The notes below the pieces were generated by a model, which was not told the DNA's origin, ran no database searches, and was given only the letters and a program-made list of their open reading frames with translations. The position numbers and the translations under genes were made by a program. A stretch of 64,000 nt of DNA. It comes from Tuctoria greenei. Its lineage: Eukaryota > Streptophyta > Magnoliopsida > Poales > Poaceae. This document shows, in pieces, positions 54,603 to 64,000 of the stretch. The stretch's first letter is position 1. Every line of letters starts with the position of its first letter. The stretch lies in NCBI GenBank assembly GCA_036927565.1, contig JAYESD010000008.1, positions 17,440,100-17,504,099 on the forward strand, in the 5' to 3' direction.

Positions 54603-57600
54603 ATGGAGGCTCTCCGGAAGTCGGAGGCGAGGCTGACGGTGTACGTCCACCCCTCCAACGCCGCCGACGTCCGCAGCGCCGTCGCCCGCCAGCTCAGCAC
54701 GCTCCTCTTTACGTGCGTCCCCTACCCCTCTCTCAAACTTCCTCCCCATCATCTGCTTCGTTAGGAGTGCGTGCTCTTGCTCGGACCCAGTCATTTATAA
54801 CTGAGGAATGTGATCCCTGCATGCTCTTGGTCGGCTCGAGTTATTTGTAACTGAGGAATGTGATCCCTTTGCTGATTTCGTGGAAATGCCGGAATTCGCT
54901 GGGGCTTCTTTCTGTTTAACTCGATGGGGTGCTTCTTTCTGTCGAGTTGGGTGGGCAGCAGACTTTCTTTAATCATTTACCTTCTCCCGCTAAAACCAAT
55001 TGACTAAACGAACCGGAGCTTCATCCTGTTGCATGTAACTGAAGCGAACAATTTGCTTAATGTAACTTTGGGAGCTTATGTCCTGTGAACAAAATTGGAT
55101 GTTGTTCGTTCGTGTTGCAGATATGAAGATCGCTTTGATGGTGTGTTGTTGGCTCATAAATTTCAGTTTGTTGGTCAGAAAGACAATACCAAGGACACAA
55201 TCAAAGCCAAAATTCTGAATGGCTTGGTGCCATACTTTGGTGTCCCCGTGGATGCAACACTGTTGTTGTTTTCTCCCCAACCAGGCATGATACTGGGTAT
55301 GCTCTCACCTGTATGCTATGCTTGATGTAGTTCTCTGCTTACTGCGTTTTTAAGCTCACACCTGCTATGCTTGTTAGCGTAAGGATACCATAACTTTTCC
55401 TACAGTTAATTGTGCTAACGATGTTGTAGTGGTTGAACTCTGTGATTATATTTTTGTGAAACGAAAAGAGTTGTCATCCTCGACTGAAGTGCTTAGAACT
55501 GATGTTTGATTGTTTGTTATCATCAGAAGGCAAGGTCGAAATGCTTGGGAAGGAGTCCATTCATGCCATTGTATTGGGGGTTTTCTCAGTAGCCATCATG
55601 GCCGACGATATTCGTGAAAAGTTCAAATTCAGAAGAGTAAGATTCACTGTTCTCTTGCTAATGGTGAAAAAGGGTACAAGTTTTCCAATATTTTTATTGT
55701 TTGAAGTTGCACATTTTTCTGTTTTGGCTCTGTTCAGCTCTTCTAGTTTAAGTAATTAACGATAGTATCATATACTTTTCTGTGCACTTCATATTTCGTA
55801 TTCAATGAAACAAGTAACCATGAAAGCTGGAGCATATTAAAAGCAGGGTTCCAAAAGGCGCTATGTGTTCCTAGGCGTTTTGTACGATATAAGGTTTTAT
55901 AAAAATTTAAAAACTAGAAAACACACATACTTTTTGTGTAACAAGAGTACATAGGCACTCTACACAACAAACAGTGAGTAATACAGGGATCCAGACAACA
56001 AACAGGCATAATATGCAAGAAACAGACATAAAACAAACAAGATTAGGATGAACAAACAGGCATTCAGATATGCACAAGATTACAGTGAACAACAAATAGG
56101 GAGTAATACAACCTTCAGACATACAACATTAAACATACTTTGCTTTAAATCTAACCTTGAACTTGAAGCTTCCACACTGAACCAAGCAAAACGTGCAAGA
56201 AAAAATCTTCAGTAGCTGTTAAGAATGGATCAATGAATCATATTAGAAAGGGGGAGATAGATGAGGAATCATATTTACACTAAATTGAGGAAGTGAGATT
56301 GTGAGAACAGGGGGGGGGGGGGGGGGGCAGACCTGGCTTGGGCGACGGTGGAGAGGAGAGGGCGGCGCAAGGGAGGGGGCTCACGTGTCTCAGCGGGAGA
56401 GGGCTGCGGCACGGGTCTTAGTGGTACAGTGCGACGGTGCGCGAGACTCACCCGAGGGCGGCGTGGGAGTCCTGCCCGAGTCTGCGCGAGTGATGTGGAC
56501 CGAGACGGGCGGGCCGCCACGGGACTCACCGGGAGACCACGCGGGAACATGAGCGCACACTGTTTTTCTCCCTCCCACCAAAACGAAATTGACTGCACAC
56601 CAAGCTTTTTCCTCCGCTTCCATGAGCCTCCGCGCCGCCTCGCCTCCGCCTCACCCACAAGGCTCCGCGTTGGGGCCTCGTCTAGCGCTTGAAAGCGCCT
56701 GCGAGCGCCTTTTTCCGCCTTCCTGAACGCTGATTAAAGGAACTGGACAATATATATTAACTCTGAAACTGTTCTTCACTTGTTCCTATCTCCATATGTG
56801 ATGGTTTGCTTGCATGCATTAATTAGTGTCTGTGTCAGGTATGTTTAAAATTCAATGGTACCTAAGGTTTCTCTATTTGCATATGGAGAGTTCTGTTTGT
56901 GAGTATTTCCTTTTTCTTTTTGTACAGTACAGTTTTATATAAGACGTTCAGTTGTGTAAGTCAGTATTATTACCATTGTAAAAATGTTCACAACTGTTGA
57001 AGCAACCAGAAATAGTCGAGGGTTCAATGGTGTGCTACAAGTGTCAAATTTCAAAATATCCTTCTGGCCTTGCTTTTTTTTGTATGTTTCTGTATTTGTG
57101 CTCACCATGTAATTATCTGTACATTTCTATTTTATCATGGCATTCTTCAGACCATTAGGATTTGTGAACCTCTTCCCATACTGTCAAATATATTGTTGAT
57201 TTCTGTTTTATGCGGACTTTTGAATACAACCTGTGACATTTGCATTGATGTTGTTTTTCACTGAAGTCAATCAGTCACGTAAAAAAGGTAAGCATATGAA
57301 TTGTTTTATATGTTTCTCACAGAAAGGTGGTGAAGGAAGATTTATAAGCCGGTCGCACAAACAGCATTTGATAAAAAAAGGAAGCATAATAAGGTTTTCT
57401 GTCAGAAGGTTTGGGCTAATCTTCTTCCCGTTTTTGTTAGTTTAAATTACTTTACTTGCTGTTTTCTGAATTGAAGTACATCTTTATCAGATGTGAAATA
57501 CAGTATAGTTCTACGTTTGTATTTTGCTTATGTTAGTTGCACTGGTACGTTTGAGTTTTCTATCAGGTTAGTAATTCCATCCCTGCTGATCTATGGGGTG

Positions 57601-58205
57601 CTCTATTCTGTTACTTGCAAGAGTATTTTAATAACATGTCAAGATCAAGACAGCGGCTTGCTCAAAATGCACGTCCTTATTCAACAATCTAGCTACATCA
57701 TTTGCCTTTTGCGTTATGTACATGAATGGAGCTGAAATTCATTCCAACAAAGCATCTTATGATTGAATATATTAATGAGAAGAGCATGTATTTGTCTGAA
57801 GTGATTGGAAAAGGTAATGGGTGCTCCACATGTTGGATCGGTAATTAATGGTGTATCTCCTGATGTTGCAGGGTGGACACGGAAATAAATTGTCATATGA
57901 CCGGATCTTTAATCCCACCTCACACTGGATCTAGGCAATGGTTGTCAGAGAACGATGGTGCATATGCATCAGAAATCAAGAGGTTTGGATATACTACCAT
58001 ATGTTTACATGTTTACTGTTTAATCTGTCTTTTTGAACCACTGGGTTGATTCATGCTTTGTGATAATAGGTATGCTGCTGGAAGGTATGTCAACAAGAAA
58101 GTTGAGCAGGATGAACAAGCAAATGGGAGGCATGACAATATAGATGGCTTTATGAATTGTGATCGGTCACGCAAGAACAGAAAGAGGAGTTTTGAGGAAC
58201 GATAG
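54603..58205 (+). CDS. RPA43: RNA polymerase I subunit RPA43-like (Rpb7-type stalk protein), six coding exons
   Basis: RPA43 forms the stalk of nucleolar RNA polymerase I, the place where the initiation factor Rrn3/TIF-IA docks for rRNA transcription. The predicted protein is 242 residues: an N-terminal Rpb7-like domain (EALRKSEARLTVYVHPSNAA, YEDRFDGVLLAHKF, ILNGLVPYFGVPVDATLLLF), then an S1/OB-like part (GKVEMLGKESIHAIVLGVFS, GSIIRFSVRRVD, MTGSLIPPHTGSRQWL) and a basic tail (DRSRKNRKRSFEER). Coding exons: 54603-54712, 55121-55296, 55527-55636, 57323-57408, 57872-57982, 58070-58205. All junctions are GT-AG and the frame closes exactly. The start was chosen at 54603 because family similarity begins there, although the frame stays open upstream to an ATG at 54384. 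Confidence 0.88.
55846..56728. mobile_element. DNA-transposon-like insert in RPA43 intron 3
   Basis: The left edge GGGTTCCAAAAGGCGC and the right edge, inverted, AAGGCGGAAAAAGGCGC are imperfect terminal repeats. The middle is GC-rich and contains an 18-base G run (56310-56327). A minus-strand frame of 127 codons reads across the block, low-complexity Pro/Arg/Ser, with no known domain. No target duplication was found; hAT-like is only a guess. Confidence 0.45.
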
Positions 58206-58980
58206 TATTATTGCTCTTGGATGCAAAATGTTTGCTAGTGTAAAATCGAGGACTGCATATCATTTGTCTAACAATGCCGAATGGTTGCTGATCTCATCTG
58301 ATGTGTTTAAGAATTACATTTAACAGTCTAACCTGTTGGGTATTATTTTATCATATTTGTCTCCCCTGGTTTCGTGTGTATTTCTTTGATTGTATACACT
58401 TTTAAGAAAAATATATATGTAAAAGCAACTCGTAAAAATGCCGGCAGCTGTTCTCCTGTAGCTTCGATTTTTCTTAATCGACTAGTAAAATGCCCGTTCA
58501 CTGCAAGAAAAAAATTCTAAGTGCCAAAACTCTTCGGTGCATTATAATAGTGGTAATCGTTTGTAAAATAAATTATTATTAATACAATTTGAATGGCAGC
58601 CACAATGTCCATCAAGAATTTGAAAAACTAACGATAATACCAAGCACTACTGGTACAACAATCATAACTCGTCAGGCCCATTATATTCAACGAGTTGTTA
58701 AGACTGATTCAGGAACCAGGTAGTTCAGTCAGGGTGATATGTTTTTATCTCCTTCGCTTCAAAGACTGTCATCAAGTTGTTCAAAAGATTAAATTAGTTC
58801 ATGAACTCGGTCACATGGAACTGTGGCCGAGGCCTTGAAACTTTACCTAGCAAAGTTACCTTGCATTGTTGCATATTAAGGGAATAAAATGGTCATTCCT
58901 TCTGTTAAAAAAATAATGTCATTGCTTATTTCAAGTTCCACTCAAAGATGCTAGTTGGTCGCTGCAGGCATCAGACTCAC
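58206..58980. other. RPA43 3' UTR and spacer, no gene supported
   Basis: After TAG at 58203 there is AT-rich sequence. CTAGTAAAATGCCCGTTCACTGC near 58483-58505 resembles the end of a common grass transposon, but no partner end was seen. Nothing else is recognised. Confidence 0.45.
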
Positions 58981-58984
58981 TGCC

Positions 58985-60364
58985 TCGTGCTTGCTTGCAT
59001 CAAGGGTCCCCCCTGACAAAAGACCATTTAACCTTGTGGTAGGCTTTCTCAAAGTCTATTTTAAAAATCACTCCGTTCTTTTTTTTTGTGAAGTTTGTGT
59101 ATGGTCTCGTGCAGTACAATCACACCTTCCATTATATTCCTCCCAAGTAGAAACGCGGTTTGCGTCGGACTAATCACCTTGTGGTAAGATCATGTTAGTT
59201 GCTACCTTGGTGAATATCTTAAAACTGACATTTAGTAGACATATCTGTCTATACTGCTGTACAGTGCAAGCATTTGTACATTTTGGTAGCAACACAATCT
59301 TACCAAAGTTCAGTCTAAACAACTGTAAGTTATCGACATGAAATTCGCTAAACATGTTCATGAAGTCTGTCTTAATGGTATCTCGGAATTCCTGATAGAA
59401 TTCCACGGGGAAACCATCTCGAAAACCGTTCTTTTCACCTCTTCTATCATAAATTGTTCTGTCAATATTTCATTCTCTACCGTAGATACTGGGTAATATC
59501 ATCTCTCATGGCCACATCCAGTCGGAAGCCACTTTCCTCAGGAGGGCAAAATGATTTTTATAGTACCGTGTAATGTGTTTTTTTAGTTCCTCATCCCCTT
59601 CAATTAACCTGTCTCCTTCCTGTAACTGATAGATCCTAGATTTTCTATGCTTCCCATTAGCCACAAGATGAAAATAAGTGGTATCTGAATCTCCCTCCAT
59701 CAAATGTTTAGTCTTTGCCCTTTGGTACCATTTTGTTTTCTCCTCCCTTAATAACTGCGCCAAATGATTATTGAGATAATTTTTTAAATTCATCTCTTCC
59801 ACCGTTAGCAATGTAGTTTCAGCTTTTTTATATAGTACGTCTAGTTTATCTAATAATTCTCTTTTCTCCTTTTTATATGTACCGCTAACATTTTTTGCCC
59901 ATCCCCTGAGATATTGTCTAAGCCTCCTAATTTCCGCTTGCCATTTCTCCATAGCCGTCATCCCTCTTTGTTCCTCATTCCAGATCCGTGTTAACATTTC
60001 ATGAAAACCCTCCCGCAAAAGCCACCCCAACTCAAATTTAAATGCCAGAGCCTGAGATTTCGAAGAGATACCGGCATCCAACAAAAGAGGAGTATGGTCA
60101 GAAAATTCTCTCGTCAATGCCCGCACCGTGGATAATGGGAACTTGTGCCTTGGTGGATATTAAAATATGATCCAACTTCTCAAATATGGGATTCGCCAAA
60201 GAATTAGCCCACATGTAATTCCGACCAGTGAGTGCCATCTCTCTGAGATTAAGTCCTTCGATCACTGCGTTAAATAAAAAAGGCCATCCAAAGCTAAAAT
60301 TTTCCTTATTCTTCTCTTTCGGCCTTCTAAGAATATTAAAGTCCCCGCCTACTAGGATTGGAGC
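58985..60364 (-). pseudogene. L1-type LINE fragment (endonuclease end to start of RT)
   Basis: On the minus strand from 60364 the residues ILVGGDFNIL (end of the endonuclease domain) and WANSLANPIFEKLDHILIS are followed, after a frame change, by SDHTPLLLDAG. A 200-residue linker (60126-59506) contains KTKWYQRAKTKHLMEGDSDTTYFH, a signature of plant L1 ORF2. RT begins in 59406-59170 (YRQICLLNVSFKIFTKVATN) and fades through QTAFLLGRNIMEG and FKIDFEKAY to about 58985. The catalytic RT motif and 3' tail are missing; the 5' side is cut by element G. Confidence 0.85.
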
Positions 60365-61264
60365 TGTTGGAATAAATGGGCTTGGCCCACATAATATTCA
60401 GAATTAATTCCCAATAAATCTCAAAGGCCCATTAGGATAAGAGGGAGTGGTACTAAATGATTAGTCTCACATGGGAAGCGGAAGTGAAGCAACCTCTACA
60501 TAAAAGGGAGGTTGCTCTTCCACTCCTTGAGTGAGAGAGAAGAGAGGAAGAGAGGGGTGGCCCACGCGCGCTCCTCCTCCTCCTCCTCGCTCGCTCGCCT
60601 CGCCTCGCCCCGCCCCGCCCCGCACACGCGCGCGCGCGCGTCTTCATATGAATTCGGGCTGAGCCCAACTTTTATATTTTTGCAGAAAATATATTTGGGC
60701 TTTGGGATTTTGGGCCTCCGAATTTTTGGGGCTACCGAGTCAGAGTCCAAGTCGTTGGAGACGGACGCGTCTACGACTGCGGAGTCAGTTCGGATCCGGA
60801 CCCTCCGGATCGCATACGAACCGCCTCCGTGGGACTCTATAAATACGGGTGTCCGCGGTATGGCAGGGCATCCCACGATCAGATCGTTCCCACGTTCGCG
60901 TTCCTTGCGCCGCCTTCTAGTCTACTCCATCCCGAGCGCCGGCGTGCACCGACGATCGGGAGAGCAGGTCTCCGGAACTGCTCGCCCTTGCGATCCTGCA
61001 CCGGGAGATGGCGAATAAGGTTCTTGGGAAGCGCTCTGCGCGACTGCTCGCGTTCTTCACCACGGCACGTCTACCGAGGAGATCGGGCGCTGCGGCTCAA
61101 CGTCGTCACCAACACCTGCAGCGGCTGTTCGCCGTTGTATCTACAACAGTGCGTTCGACTTCAAATTGGTACGCGTTATTTCTCGTCCCGTCTCTCTGCC
61201 GATCGCTGTTGTTTTCTCGTGTTCTCTGGAATTGTTCAGTAAATTGTCTCCTACTTTTCTAACA
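60365..61264 (+). repeat. 5' LTR of element G (right edge uncertain)
   Basis: The left end is TGTTGG. The right end may be CAACA at 61148 (better inverted match to TGTTG) or CTAACA at 61264; no canonical TGGTATCAGAGC primer site follows either, only ATTGGTACGCG at about 61164. CTCTATAAATACGG at 60836-60849 is a good TATA box. A CTC/CCGCC-rich tract and an alternating CG run (60570-60640) precede it. The other LTR is outside the window. Confidence 0.6.
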
Positions 61265-61304
61265 ATCCAAAAACCTTATTAGGCAATTTCCTGAGTTGAA
61301 CAGG

Positions 61305-62015
61305 ATGACTTTGGTCGATGCACTGAGGCCAGAGAAATTCTCTGGCGTGCACTTCAAGAGGTGGCAAGTTAAGGCCACGCTCTGGCTCCAATCTCTTAAG
61401 ATCTTCTGGGTAACCGAGGGCAGGCCTCAAGGTCCTTTGTCTGTTGAAGAACAGACAAAGTTCGAGGAAGCCAATTCTGCCCTAAGAGGATGCATCTTAA
61501 GTATTATTGATAATAAACTCTGTGATGTCTATCTGACAGTCACAGATGGTAAGGAGCTCTGGGATGCACTTAACGCCAAGTATGATGTAGCCGATGTAGG
61601 CGTTGAACTGTATATCATGGAGAATTTTCATGACTACAAGATGGTTAACAACCGTCCTGTAGTTGAACAAGCTCATGAAATACAGTGCCTTGCGAGGGAG
61701 CTCAATCTCCTTAAGTGTCCTTTACCCGACAAGTTTGTGGCTGGGTGCATTATTGCAAAGTTACCTCCATCATGGAGGAATTTCGCCACAGCTCTCAAAC
61801 ACAAGAGACAGGAAATATCAGTTGAAAACTTGATAGCATCTCTTGATGTTGAGGAGAAGGCTCGGGCTAAGGACACTACTGAGAAAGGAGACGAGGGTCA
61901 ATCTAGCGCTAATGCTAATATGGTGCAGAAACCCAATGTCAAGAACAAAGAGAACAAGTCTCTATTCAAGCCAAACAAAACTACTGCTTTCAAGAAGAAG
62001 AAGTCAAACAAATGA
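61305..62015 (+). pseudogene. Element G: gag
   Basis: From the ATG at 61305 (TLVDALRPEKFSGVHFKRWQ) about 236 residues match the copia gag-polypeptide family: KATLWLQSL, DGKELWDALNAKYD, VVEQAHEIQCLARELN, LPPSWRNFATALKHKR. The frame stops at 62013, just before the zinc knuckle, which lies one base out of frame. Confidence 0.9.
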
Positions 62016-64000
62016 TGGTTGTTGCTACACCTGTGGGGAGCATGGACATATTTCCAAAAACTGTTCTGAGAGGGAAGATCGCAAAGGGAAAAGGAATGTC
62101 AACATCGTGACATCCAGCAATGCAGATGGGTACGGTAATTCCTTTACTGTTCTTTCTGTATCTCAAACACCATCTTTGTGGTTTGATACGGGTGCTAATG
62201 TTCATATATGTTCTGACATGTCCATGTTTACTTCTTACCAGTTCGTCCGGGATTCCGCCGTCCTAATGGGGAATGGGTCACATTCTTCTATTCGTGGTGT
62301 TGGCACGGTCGATCTGAAGTTCACTTCGGGAAAGATTGTACAGCTGAATAACGTGCAGCATGTCCTTACTATGAACAAGAATCTTGTTAGCGGTACCCTT
62401 CTATGCAGGGGATGGGTTTAAAGTAGTTTCAGAGTCCAATAAAATAGTTGTGTCTAAGCATGGACAATTTATTGGTAAAGGCTATGAATGCGAAGGCTTG
62501 TTCCGCTTTTCTCTTTCGGAGTTTAATAATAAGTCAGTAAACTATATTTGTGGCGGTATTAATGATGATGCAAGTGTTTGGCATTCTCGTTTATGTCATG
62601 TTAATTTTGGTTTAATGAATCGGCTATCTAGTCTCAAAATAATTCTGGAATTCACTATTGTCAAAGGTTCTAAGTGCTATAATTGTGTGCAGTCAAAGCA
62701 ACCTCGAAAGCCTCACAAGGCAGCTGAGGAGAGAAATTTAGCACCACTAGAACTCATACATTCTGATCTATGTGAGATGAACGGTGTGTTGATAAAAGGT
62801 GGAAAGAAATATTTTATGACATTAATAGACAATTCTACTAGATTTTGCTATGTTTACTTGTTGCAAACTAAAGATGAAGCTTTAGACTACTTTAAAATCT
62901 ATAAATCTGAAGTAGAAACTCAATTAGAGATAAAGATCAATTGTCTTAGATCAGATTGCGTTGATGAGTATTTTCCCAAAATATTTGATGATTTTTGTGC
63001 GGAACACGATCTTATACATGAGAGGATGCCTCCCTATTCAGCCCAATCAAACGGAGTAGCCGAGAGGAAAAACCGCACAATGTGTGACTTGGTGAATGCC
63101 ATGTTAGACACGTCCAGTTTATCTAAGGCATGGTGAGGGGAGGCTCTATTGACTTCATGTCATGTCCTAAACCGCGTTGCAAACAAGAATAAAGAGAAAA
63201 CCCCTTATGAGGAGTGGGTTGGGAGAAAACCATCACTTTCATACTTGCGTACTTGGGGATGTTTGGCAAAGGTTAATGTTCTAGTTATCAAGAAACGCAA
63301 GCTGGGACCAAAGACAGTGGATTGTATCTTTAGAGGCATCAGAGCATCACATATAGATTTTTAGTAGTTAAATCTGAGGTACCTGATATGCATGTTGATA
63401 CTATTATGGAATCTCGTGATGCAACATTTTTTGAGAATATTTTTCCTATGAAAGATATGCATAGCACTACTAGGATCTCTTCTAAAATTTGTCCTGAATC
63501 CACCACAACTAGCGAGTTTCTTGATACACTATTTGAGAATGTTCCAGAGTAGGAACACAATGAAATAACTCAGTCGAGTAGGAGATCACGGATTGCAAAA
63601 TCCTTCGGTGATGATTTCATTATGTACCTTGTGGACGATACTCCTAGATCCATAGCAGAGGCATATGCATCACCTGATGACTGGAAAGAAGCAGTTCATA
63701 GTGAGATGGACTCAATTCTTTCCAATGGAATCTGGGAGTTAATTGAACGGCCATACGGGTGAAAACCAGTAGGCTGCAAGTGGGTGTTCAAGAAGAAGCT
63801 CAGGCCTGACAGTACTATTGAAAAGTACAAGGCAAGACTAGTTGCAAAGGGCTATACTCAAAAGGAAGGTGAATACTATTTTGACACCTATTCACCTGTC
63901 GCCAGAATGATGACAATTCATGTACTACTTTCTTTGGCTACCTCTTATGGTCTAATCATCCATCAAATGGATGTAAAGACAGCTTTCCTGAACGGAGAGT
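62016..64000 (+). pseudogene. Element G: zinc knuckle, protease, integrase and RT start
   Basis: CCHC knuckle CYTCGEHGHISKNC (about 62025-62065) and protease WFDTGANVHIC (about 62178) are in one frame. After a frameshift near 62390 comes the pre-integrase HHCC (WHSRLCHVNF, CYNCVQSKQ) and the integrase core with IHSDLCEMNG, LRSDCVDEYF (usually SDRGGEY) and NGVAERKNRTM. A TGA at 63134 replaces an expected Trp or similar. RT then shows DWKEAVHSEMDSI, GCKWVFKKK, KARLVAKGYTQKEG and the final QMDVKTAFLNGE. Confidence 0.88.

Larger units (their letters stand above)
60365..64000 (+). mobile_element. Ty1/copia element G, plus strand, 5' part (runs off window)
   Basis: It starts at TGTTGGAATAAATGGGC (60365), directly after LINE sequence, and has an LTR, leader, gag, protease, integrase and the first part of RT in copia order. 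RT reaches HQMDVKTAFLNGE at the right edge. Frameshifts between gag and protease, protease and integrase, and after integrase, plus stops at 63134, 63362, 63550 and 63762, show decay. Confidence 0.9.

Noticed and set aside
57233..57445. Alternative extended RPA43 exon upstream of 57323
   Set aside because: The CACAG|AAAGG acceptor at 57323 joins the previous exon in frame and matches the family; the upstream part has no similarity.

Overview
This window is nuclear DNA of a grass (Poaceae), probably a panicoid; the exact species is inference. Two spliced plant genes with GT-AG introns sit in dense nested LTR retrotransposons, MITEs and a LINE. Nothing bacterial is present: no operon, CRISPR array, rRNA or tRNA gene.

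Layout. 1-6398 is the 5' part of a minus-strand Ty3/gypsy element of the Tat type (D), cut by the window start; its 5' LTR is 5260-6398. From 6399 to 33368 lies one old minus-strand Ty1/copia element (A), seen as a 5' LTR (31756-33368), primer-binding site, gag start and a more distal gag part (6399-7400). A was broken by D, by a complete minus-strand copia element (C, 7406-17178, 5-bp target duplication ACCAT) and by a complete plus-strand copia element (B, 17265-31182). B and C have the repeated polypurine tracts typical of Sireviruses. B also carries a third ORF region (27217-29377) between pol and the 3' LTR, and a 1.7-kb PIF/Harbinger-like transposon (18939-20631) inside gag. All these polyproteins are broken by stops and frameshifts.

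The first host gene, 34.0-49.4 kb on the plus strand, encodes the U1-snRNP-associated splicing factor PRP40: two WW domains, about six FF domains and a charged Lys/Arg/Glu tail. It has 28 coding exons, and their sum is exactly in frame (992 aa). Its last intron is 5.7 kb and holds two nested, deleted copia elements (E, F). An earlier intron holds a Stowaway-like MITE.

From 49.4 to 54.3 kb the intergenic space contains two inverted copies of one MITE family, a Mutator-like MITE inserted into the end of one copy, another fold-back repeat and a direct duplication. The second host gene, 54.6-58.2 kb on the plus strand, has six coding exons (242 aa) and encodes an RPA43-like RNA polymerase I stalk subunit. 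Its promoter carries site-II-like and telo-box-like motifs, as expected for a ribosome-biogenesis gene.

From 58.9 kb to the right edge there is a minus-strand L1-type LINE fragment, interrupted by a plus-strand copia element (G, from 60365) that runs off the window within its reverse transcriptase. The two host genes act in different nuclear steps, pre-mRNA splicing and rRNA transcription. The rest is transposon history: A is older than B, C and D; B is older than its Harbinger insert; E is older than F; the LINE is older than G.
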